Positions 1-4,638 of a stretch of 7,537 bases of DNA are shown here, piece after piece. The notes under the pieces are model-generated. The model searched no databases. It was not told the origin of the DNA and worked only from the letters and a program-made list of their open reading frames with translations. Origin of the DNA: Clostridiales bacterium (GTDB lineage Bacteria; Bacillota; Clostridia; Tissierellales; Sedimentibacteraceae); assembly GCA_003487955.1 (NCBI GenBank), contig DNNJ01000156.1, positions 1-7,537 of the forward strand, in the 5' to 3' direction. The position numbers and the translations under genes were made by a program. Every line of letters begins with the position of its first letter. The first letter of the stretch is position 1.

Positions 1-11
1 ATGCCCTAACC

Positions 12-235
12 CCATTTCTTCGACCAACGGAAGAAAGAAATGGATGGTAGGTCATTCGCAACGATTATGATTTACCCAATTTCTTTGACCGGAGGGAGAA
101 AGAAATTGTAGGTAATTCAAACGCAACGAGTTCCGAATTTATGCGACGATAGGAGCTGATAAATTCGTGAACGGAGACTGAGCTTCCCAAAATATGCGAC
201 CAGAGGGAGCAAATATTTTGGTGAATGAGACTGCG
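12..235 (+). repeat. Tandem array of four covarying hairpin repeats
   Basis: This gene-free stretch downstream of the U32 gene contains four related hairpins. Their arms are 12-20/35-43 (CCATTTCTT/AAGAAATGG), 77-86/99-108 (CAATTTCTTT/AAAGAAATTG), 134-142/159-167 (CGAATTTAT/ATAAATTCG) and 187-195/213-221 (CCAAAATAT/ATATTTTGG). Each arm pair is perfectly complementary, yet the sequences differ between copies, so pairing rather than sequence is kept. The apex is conserved, most clearly in copies 3 and 4: GCGAC(C), a short loop, then (G)GGAGC, with two G-A/A-G juxtapositions flanked by G-C pairs. Those purine mismatches exist only on the plus strand, which suggests plus-strand RNA or single-stranded DNA is the relevant form. 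Copies 3 and 4 are followed by GTGAAyG-GAGACTG-type tails, and copies 1 and 2 by GTAGGTmATTC and CGCAACGA. Unit spacing is about 53-64 bases. No protein is apparent. The function is unknown; it may be a mobile palindromic repeat or a structured RNA. Confidence 0.8.
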
Positions 236-257
236 TCATTACTTCAAAAATATAAAA

Positions 258-1484
258 TTACTCAGTTTCTACCTTTTTTCTAAGTATCCAATATGGTTCT
301 GCATTTTCCTCCATATACAGCTTTACTGTTTGCTGCGGATGAGGTGCAGAATCTATTTCATTATTATTTTCATCTGTTAAATTTTTTACTGTTAATTCAA
401 AGTGTTTACCTTTCGGGCCAAAGCATTCCAAAATGTCGCCTTCTGAAAATTTATTTCTTTGCTCCACTGTTGCAGTCTTTGATTCATCATCATACGACCT
501 TATTATTCCAACCACATCATATGTTCTTATATAGCTTGAGTGAGTATACAATTGACCATCCTTGTAGGGATTGCCGAAGAAAAATCCATAGGAAAAATCC
601 CTATGCGATGTTTTCTCAACCTCTTCCTTCCAGTACCCGGTATTCCTTTCACTTTCCGGATATTCAAGCTCATCCAATGCATTCCTATAAGAGCGTACAG
701 TTATGGCCGTATAGTATTCACTTTTATTCCTTCCTTCAATTTTTAACGCTTTAATTCCCAAATCCTTGAATTTCTGCAAGTGCTCTATCATGCACATATC
801 TTTGGAATTCATAATGAATGTTCCTTCATCATTTTCCTCTATGGGGTAATATTCTCCCGGCCTTTTTTCTTCAACCAAGTTGTATTTCCATCTGCAGGAT
901 TGGGCGCAGTCTCCCTTATTTGAAAATCTGCCGGTCATAAAACTTGATAACAAACACCTGCCTGAATATGATATGCACATGGCTCCATGCACGAATGTTT
1001 CAAATTCTAGCTCATTTGGTGTATTTTTCACTATTGCTTCGATTTCCTCGAAAGTCAGTTCTCTAGCAAGCACAATTCTGTTTACACCCTGTTTGTACCA
1101 GAAGTTTGCCGTGTGATAATTTGTTGTGTTAGCCTGAGTGCTTAAATGAATTCGAATATCGGGAATTGTTTGCTTAACAATCTCCACAATTCCGGGGTCA
1201 GCTACAATCAGCGCATCTGTTCCGATTTTTTGCAAATATTTCAAATATTCCTCAATACCTTTTAAATCATCATTGTGAGGAACTATATTAACGGTTATAT
1301 TTGCTTTTCTTCCATGTTTGTGACAATACTCTACTCCCTGTTCCAAATCAGCTTTAGTGAAATTCTTTCCGCCTGCTCTCATTCCCATTGTCTTTCCGGC
1401 AAAATAAACTTCGTCAGCTCCGTATTGTACAGCCATTATTAATTTGTCCAAATTCCCTGCCGGTGCTAATAATTTTGGTAACAT
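258..1484 (-). CDS. trhP: Peptidase U32 family protein, TrhP-like tRNA U34 hydroxylation protein
   Basis: The 408-residue protein belongs to the U32 family, whose TrhP members (YegQ in E. coli, YrrN/YrrO in B. subtilis) are needed for 5-hydroxyuridine at tRNA position 34, with prephenate as the proposed source. The N-terminus LLAPAGNLDKL and GADEVYFAG (residues 5-30) is typical. The family signature is seen at 161-181 (E..F.HGAMC....GRC..S). Candidate Fe-S cysteines are C170, C177, C193 or C197, and C231, judged by analogy with UbiU. Residues from about 320 to 408 form the C-terminal beta domain of the long U32 type. The start chosen is the ATG at 1484, which has GAGAGGAG five bases upstream. 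The frame stays open to 1550, but the extra 22 codons run through repeat DNA. The gene follows trmR on the same strand, 139 bases away, and the two should act in one modification pathway. Assignment as TrhP rather than another U32 member rests on context. Confidence 0.88.
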   Translation of the reverse strand: MLPKLLAPAGNLDKLIMAVQYGADEVYFAGKTMGMRAGGKNFTKADLEQGVEYCHKHGRKANITVNIVPHNDDLKGIEEYLKYLQKIGTDALIVADPGIVEIVKQTIPDIRIHLSTQANTTNYHTANFWYKQGVNRIVLARELTFEEIEAIVKNTPNELEFETFVHGAMCISYSGRCLLSSFMTGRFSNKGDCAQSCRWKYNLVEEKRPGEYYPIEENDEGTFIMNSKDMCMIEHLQKFKDLGIKALKIEGRNKSEYYTAITVRSYRNALDELEYPESERNTGYWKEEVEKTSHRDFSYGFFFGNPYKDGQLYTHSSYIRTYDVVGIIRSYDDESKTATVEQRNKFSEGDILECFGPKGKHFELTVKNLTDENNNEIDSAPHPQQTVKLYMEENAEPYWILRKKVETE

Positions 1485-1501
1485 ATTTACTCCTCTCGAA
1501 C

Positions 1502-1618
1502 GGGGACATTCCTTCATGGTCTGACCCCAAAGGCTCCAAATTGGGGACATTCCTCTGACCCTCAGAGGCTATTCCTTATAGTAGAGGTGTGTCCCCATAC
1601 CTCTTATGGTGTGTCCCC
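1502..1618. repeat. REP-like palindromic cluster (four GGGGACA/TGTCCCC units)
   Basis: Two GGGGACATTCC units (1502-1512 and 1543-1553) face two GGTGTGTCCCC units (1586-1596 and 1608-1618), so inner and outer pairs can form nested stems through GGGGACA/TGTCCCC. Local hairpins also occur: CCTCTGA/TCAGAGG at 1552-1558/1562-1568 with a CCC loop, GGTC/GACC around 1518-1526, and CCATA/TATGG at 1595-1609. The block fills the trmR-trhP gap and stops shortly before the trhP ribosome binding site. This layout is typical of repetitive extragenic palindromes mobilised by IS200-like REP-associated transposases. No such transposase is in the window. It might stabilise the upstream message or attenuate transcription into trhP. 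Confidence 0.75.
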
Positions 1619-1623
1619 CTTCC

Positions 1624-2265
1624 TTAATTTATTAGTGTAACCGCCAATCCATCCCCAAGGGGAAGAACTGAAGTTACAAATCTTTTATCATGAGATATGT
1701 ATTCTAAATAATTTCTTAAATTTCTGACTAATGTTTTCTTTCTTCTTACAACCAATTCATCTGATGCAATCATTCCTTGATACAATACATTATCAGATAG
1801 AATAATCCCTCCGGGCTTCATCTTTTTTAAGCATTTGTCAAAAAATATCCTGTAATAGCTTTTAGCTGCATCTATAAAAGCCATATCAAAATTCCCTTCT
1901 ACTTCGTCCAATATATCAACAGCATCTCCGAAATACACCTGTATATTGTTTTCAAGTCCAAAATCACTTATATTTTTCAGTGCTTCTTTGTAAAACCTTT
2001 CGCTTCTTTCCAATGTGACGACCTTGCCCTCTTTCATAACCTTGCTCATGAATATTGAAGAGTAACCCACATTGGTGCCTATTTCAATTATATTTTTTGC
2101 ATTTAATTGATTTATTACAAGTTTAATAAATTGACCTACCTCCTTGTGGATGATAGGTAAATTTCTTTCTTCGCAGTATTCTCTGAAGTCCTTTAATTCG
2201 TTGCCTTCGTCTTCAATGAGACTGCTGATATATTCATCTATATATTCACGGTTTATATTGTCCAT
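1624..2265 (-). CDS. trmR: SAM-dependent O-methyltransferase, TrmR-like tRNA 5-hydroxyuridine methyltransferase
   Basis: The 213-residue class I methyltransferase is of the small catechol-O-methyltransferase-like family. Its B. subtilis member at the same locus (YrrM/TrmR) methylates 5-hydroxyuridine-34 of tRNA to 5-methoxyuridine using S-adenosylmethionine. Visible motifs are the SAM loop EIGTNVGYSS (61-70), the acidic residue ending strand 2 (E86), GDA (113-115), FIDAAK (130-135) with the likely metal ligand D132, and SDNVL (157-161) with D158 and N159. Full length for the family. The start at 2265 has AGAAGG eight bases upstream. It lies 44 bases after mltG and before the U32 gene, the same order as B. 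subtilis yrrL-yrrM-yrrN/O, and the U32 protein would supply its substrate. The methyltransferase class is certain; the tRNA substrate is inferred from synteny. Confidence 0.88.
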   Translation of the reverse strand: MDNINREYIDEYISSLIEDEGNELKDFREYCEERNLPIIHKEVGQFIKLVINQLNAKNIIEIGTNVGYSSIFMSKVMKEGKVVTLERSERFYKEALKNISDFGLENNIQVYFGDAVDILDEVEGNFDMAFIDAAKSYYRIFFDKCLKKMKPGGIILSDNVLYQGMIASDELVVRRKKTLVRNLRNYLEYISHDKRFVTSVLPLGDGLAVTLIN

Positions 2266-2280
2266 ATTAAATACCTTCTA

Positions 2281-2311
2281 GTCTCGCAGTCTAAGCGGCG
2301 CAGTCTCGTTC
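2281..2311 (-). repeat. Tail motif of the hairpin repeat at the mltG-trmR junction
   Basis: On the minus strand, GAACGAGACTGCG (2311-2299) overlaps the last bases of the mltG stop codon and is followed by a second AGACTGCGAGACT (2293-2281). The same tail, GAATGAGACTGCG, ends the hairpin repeats at 235 and 3807 on the plus strand. The preceding bases (ATTTGGATT) loosely resemble the hairpin arm ATTTTGG, but no GCGACC/GGGAGC apex is present. This could be a decayed copy. The shared string is short, so common origin is an inference. Confidence 0.45.
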
Positions 2312-3326
2312 AATCCAAATACTCCTCAGCTGCATTAATATGCTCATCATATGTGTTTGAGAAATAATGGGTGCCGTCTCCTTTTGCCACAAAAAATAAA
2401 TAGTCAACATCTGCAGGCTCCAATACAGATATTATTGAAACCTTACCCGGTGAATTAATCGGTGAAGGAGGCAGCCCTTCTATAATATAAGTGTTGTAAG
2501 GCGAATCAATTTCAATATCTTCATTTGTAAGTCTTTCCTTCCACTCTCCGTTGGCATAGTTAACGGTAGCACAGGATTGAAGCTTCATGTTTATATCAAG
2601 ACGGTTTAAAAATACCTTTGCCACTTCATCTCTTTCTTCGTCTAAAAGAGCTTCTTTTTCGACTATGCTTGCTAAATTTATTACCTCATTAAAAGTCAGG
2701 CGGGTATTCTCCATTTTTGGTTTGATTTCATCAATATAAAATTTATCAAATTGTTTTAAAAGAACTCTCACTATATCTTCTTCCGATGAATTTACATAAA
2801 TATTGTAAGTGTCAGGCATTAAGTATCCCTGTAAATTAGAAACGGATGTATCTTTTAAGAATTCAAGCTCTTCCTTGAAAATTTCAGGTGCTTCCATCAA
2901 TTCAATAAATCTGTCATAATCAAGCTCAGTCTGCTCTGACAAAGACTGAGCCATATCTTCATTTGTCAAGCCTTCAATAACGGTAATATTGTAAGTATTG
3001 CCTGATGAACCTCCTTTTATAAGCGTGCCTAAAAGTTCATCAGCATTCATGTTTTTTGATAGAACATAGGTTCCTGCCTTCAATTTTGCATCTGCCCCTG
3101 TCTTTTCCGCATGATACTTAAATGAATTTATATTTGAAATTAAATTATATTCAAACAAAATTTCAGCAATGTCATTAGTTGTGCTTCCAACGGGAATTTC
3201 TACAACAATCGGTGAATCATCGCCTGGCTCAACAGCCTTTAAGCTTTCTTCAATATAATTATTTAAATAAAGATACGCTGCTGCGATAATTAACAAAACA
3301 CATAGTAGTGCAATTACCTTTTTCAT
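2310..3326 (-). CDS. mltG: Endolytic murein transglycosylase MltG (YceG-like)
   Basis: The 338-residue single-pass membrane protein cleaves nascent peptidoglycan strands at the outer face of the membrane and is thought to terminate glycan chain growth. Residues 4-21 form the membrane anchor. A LysM-like segment follows at about 39-105 (VVEIPVGSTTNDIAEIL and KAGTYVLS). The catalytic domain carries LASIVEKEA (218-226), with E223 the likely catalytic glutamate by comparison with E. coli E218, then VFLNRL, MKLQSCATVNYA, SPYNTY (275-280) and GLPPSPINSPG (284-294). The start at 3326 is preferred: GGAGG lies four bases upstream and the protein then opens with MKKVIALL. An upstream ATG at 3371 precedes the probable -10 box and would not be transcribed from it. 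This is B. subtilis yrrL by position. Its stop codon overlaps a repeat-like tail. Confidence 0.95.
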   Translation of the reverse strand: MKKVIALLCVLLIIAAAYLYLNNYIEESLKAVEPGDDSPIVVEIPVGSTTNDIAEILFEYNLISNINSFKYHAEKTGADAKLKAGTYVLSKNMNADELLGTLIKGGSSGNTYNITVIEGLTNEDMAQSLSEQTELDYDRFIELMEAPEIFKEELEFLKDTSVSNLQGYLMPDTYNIYVNSSEEDIVRVLLKQFDKFYIDEIKPKMENTRLTFNEVINLASIVEKEALLDEERDEVAKVFLNRLDINMKLQSCATVNYANGEWKERLTNEDIEIDSPYNTYIIEGLPPSPINSPGKVSIISVLEPADVDYLFFVAKGDGTHYFSNTYDEHINAAEEYLD

Positions 3327-3362
3327 AATACCTCCAACAGATAAAATTTCGAAATCCATTAA

Positions 3363-3391
3363 ATTATACAACCTTTCGTCAATAATTACAA
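3363..3391 (-). promoter_or_regulatory. Probable sigma-A promoter for mltG-trmR-trhP
   Basis: On the minus strand TTGTAA (3391-3386) and TATAAT (3368-3363) are separated by 17 bases: a perfect -10 and a 4/6 match at -35. Transcription would start near 3356, leaving a leader of about 30 bases before the mltG start at 3326. Read from sequence only. Confidence 0.6.
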
Positions 3392-3410
3392 TAATTTAAA
3401 AAATTAATAG

Positions 3411-3416
3411 TATAAT
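3411..3416 (+). promoter_or_regulatory. Candidate -10 box for the 80-residue gene
   Basis: TATAAT lies 62 bases before the start codon of the small plus-strand gene, in the divergent region shared with mltG. Another TATAAT lies at 3437-3442. Neither has a good -35 at the usual distance; TTACAA at 3386-3391 is 19 bases from the first. This AT-rich stretch yields such strings easily, so the call is weak. Confidence 0.25.
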
Positions 3417-3478
3417 AATTGTTTGGTTGGTTAATATATAATTGCTTATTGCTTTTGTAAAAGAGAGGGTTGATTCTA

Positions 3479-3721
3479 ATGGACAGATTGAACAAAATTA
3501 GTACTCCCGATTTAACCAAAGTTGGTAATTTAGATGTGATTAAACTAAGAAGAGATGGTCAATACAGTTTAGCCAGTGATATCAACGGTAAACTTGCTCC
3601 AAATCTAAATCTGACTTCAAAGAGGTCAGCTCAAAGAATGGAAGATAAAAGTATTGTAAACAACAAACCATCTCAGTTCGGGCCTATACTAGGCGTTAAC
3701 TTTCACAACATCAAAAGATAA
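3479..3721 (+). CDS. Small basic protein of unknown function
   Basis: I do not recognise this 80-residue protein. It starts at ATG 3479, with GAGAGGG nine bases upstream, and ends in tandem TAA codons. A TTG at 3470 in frame directly abuts the ribosome binding site and is unlikely. The protein is basic (about 14 Lys/Arg against 7 Asp/Glu), lacks cysteine and tryptophan, and has no signal peptide or membrane segment. It is rich in Asn, Ser and Leu and ends KPSQFGPILGVNFHNIKR. A strong ribosome binding site, a dedicated terminator just after the stop and divergence from mltG all support a real, singly transcribed gene. A nucleic-acid-binding or spore-associated small protein is possible from the charge, but no motif shows it. 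Confidence 0.7.
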   Translation: MDRLNKISTPDLTKVGNLDVIKLRRDGQYSLASDINGKLAPNLNLTSKRSAQRMEDKSIVNNKPSQFGPILGVNFHNIKR

Positions 3722-3732
3722 TAAGCGTTAAT

Positions 3733-3765
3733 AACCGGTGACCTAAAAGCTCACCGGTTGTTTTT
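3733..3765 (+). terminator. Rho-independent terminator of the small basic protein gene
   Basis: A perfect 9-bp stem AACCGGTGA/TCACCGGTT (3733-3741/3751-3759) with a 9-base loop is followed by GTTTTT. It begins 11 bases after the stop codon. The T-run runs straight into the left end of the fifth hairpin-repeat copy. Confidence 0.9.
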
Positions 3766-3807
3766 ATGCGACCAAAGGGAGCAAATATTTTGGTGAATGA
3801 GACTGCG
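3765..3807 (+). repeat. Fifth copy of the hairpin repeat, left arm missing
   Basis: Positions 3765-3807 match 193-235 at 42 of 43 bases, differing only in the apical loop (AAA for AGA). The conserved apex GCGACC/GGGAGC, the right arm ATATTTTGG and the tail GTGAATGAGACTGCG are all present. The left arm that should pair with ATATTTTGG is absent beyond TAT, because the terminator's T-run occupies that place. The copy therefore looks truncated. It lies in the leader region ahead of the peroxiredoxin promoter. Confidence 0.85.
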
Positions 3808-3810
3808 TTT

Positions 3811-3840
3811 TTCACCATTCTCCACTCCCTCTCATATAAT
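3811..3840 (+). promoter_or_regulatory. Candidate promoter for the peroxiredoxin gene
   Basis: TTCACC (3811-3816, 4/6 to consensus) and TATAAT (3835-3840) are spaced by 18 bases. The start of transcription would fall near 3847, about 30 bases before the start codon. It begins just after the truncated repeat, so the repeat would lie immediately upstream of the -35. Confidence 0.4.
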
Positions 3841-3876
3841 AAACTAAATACAAATGGGAGGTAACCACAATTAATT

Positions 3877-4575
3877 ATGATAAGTAATGATAATATAGAA
3901 ACCGAACGTACAAGGCTATGCTTGACAATCGGAAGGATCGCTCCAGACTTTACAGCCATGACTACAGAGGGACCAATAACCTTGTCCCAGTATAGAGGAA
4001 AATGGGTTTTGTTTTTTAGTCATCCGGGAGATTTCACCCCTGTTTGCACATCTGAATTTATCGCATTTGCACAGCTTCAACCTGAATTTGAAAAAAGAAA
4101 TGTACAGCTTTTAGGCATAAGCATTGACTCAAATCCTGCACACATCGGCTGGCTTTACGATATCTTTCAAATGAACGGCATAGTAATGCCCTTTCCTCTT
4201 GTTGCTGACAGAAACGCACAAATAGCAGCGCTTTACGGCATGGTTAATCCTGACAGAATTTATGAGCAAAGTGTCAGAGATGTTTTCATAATAGACCCTA
4301 ATCAGAGAATAAGAGCAATTTTAACTTATCCCGGTACAAACGGCAGAAACATGTATGAATTATTAAGATTAATTGATGCACTACAGGTATCAACTACATA
4401 TGGTGTGAGCACTCCTGCAAACTGGATGCCGGGGGATCCGGTTATTGTTCCAGTTGCAAATACACTTGACGAGGCAATTGCAAGAGGTACGGACTCTGAA
4501 AGCTTAGAGCTTAACTGTCTTGCATGGTGGTATTGTTTTACGGATGTATCAGAGCTGACTCCCGTAAATCCATAA
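3877..4575 (+). CDS. Peroxiredoxin, 2-Cys Prx6/archaeal thioredoxin-peroxidase type
   Basis: The 232-residue cytoplasmic peroxidase should reduce hydrogen peroxide and organic peroxides using thiol donors. The active-site loop HPGDFTPVCTSEF (49-61) places the peroxidatic cysteine at C57, with T54 and a conserved Arg (probably R134 in SVRDVFIID) completing the site. The Prx6-type C-terminal extension follows YPGTNGRN (151-158) and includes NWMPGDPVIV (182-191). It carries C214 and C220 in NCLAWWYCF, the same spacing as the resolving-cysteine region of archaeal thioredoxin peroxidases (C207/C213 in Aeropyrum pernix), so C214 or C220 likely resolves C57. The start at 3877 is the only in-frame ATG near GGGAGG (3856-3861). 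The 15-base spacing is long, and an in-frame stop at 3862 blocks any earlier start. The gene converges with rnj. Confidence 0.93.
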   Translation: MISNDNIETERTRLCLTIGRIAPDFTAMTTEGPITLSQYRGKWVLFFSHPGDFTPVCTSEFIAFAQLQPEFEKRNVQLLGISIDSNPAHIGWLYDIFQMNGIVMPFPLVADRNAQIAALYGMVNPDRIYEQSVRDVFIIDPNQRIRAILTYPGTNGRNMYELLRLIDALQVSTTYGVSTPANWMPGDPVIVPVANTLDEAIARGTDSESLELNCLAWWYCFTDVSELTPVNP

Positions 4576-4600
4576 AAATAAAAAGCTGAGCAATGACATA

Positions 4601-4627
4601 AAAATTAAGGGACACGAATGTGTCCCT
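4601..4627 (-). terminator. Hairpin terminator after rnj, in the convergent gap
   Basis: An 8-bp perfect stem AGGGACAC/GTGTCCCT (4608-4615/4620-4627) with a 4-base loop lies between the convergent peroxiredoxin and rnj genes. On the minus strand it is followed by TAATTTTTA, which fits a terminator for the fur-rnj transcript. On the plus strand no T-run follows, so it would be weak for the peroxiredoxin gene. The stem shares GGGACA(C)/(G)TGTCCC with the REP-like cluster at 1502-1618. Confidence 0.65.
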
Positions 4628-4638
4628 CATCTAATTCA

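Noticed and set aside
42..113. A 23-codon plus-strand frame starting ATGGATGGTAGG
   Set aside because: It lies wholly inside the hairpin repeats, has no ribosome binding site and encodes no recognisable peptide.
12..235. CRISPR array
   Set aside because: The units are imperfect, their stems vary and the conserved part is an internal apex. There are no identical repeats separated by unique equal-length spacers and no cas genes.
293..1116. Plus-strand open frames opposite the U32 gene
   Set aside because: They are antisense shadows of a strongly supported coding region, with no ribosome binding sites or family resemblance.
1485..1550. N-terminal extension of the U32 protein from ATG 1550
   Set aside because: The extra residues are translated repeat DNA, and a good ribosome binding site serves the ATG at 1484, where the family-typical N-terminus begins.
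3327..3371. MltG start at ATG 3371 or the ATG at 3359
   Set aside because: The 3371 codon lies upstream of the probable -10 box, and neither has a ribosome binding site as good as the GGAGG before 3326.
3878..3896. Fur box overlapping the peroxiredoxin start (GATAAG and GATAAT)
   Set aside because: The strings resemble Fur-box hexamers, but the inverted-repeat half is missing, and they are expected in AT-rich coding sequence.
3711..3959. Minus-strand open frame across the terminator, repeat and peroxiredoxin start
   Set aside because: It runs through a terminator hairpin and repeat DNA and overlaps the N-terminus of a clear gene in the opposite direction.
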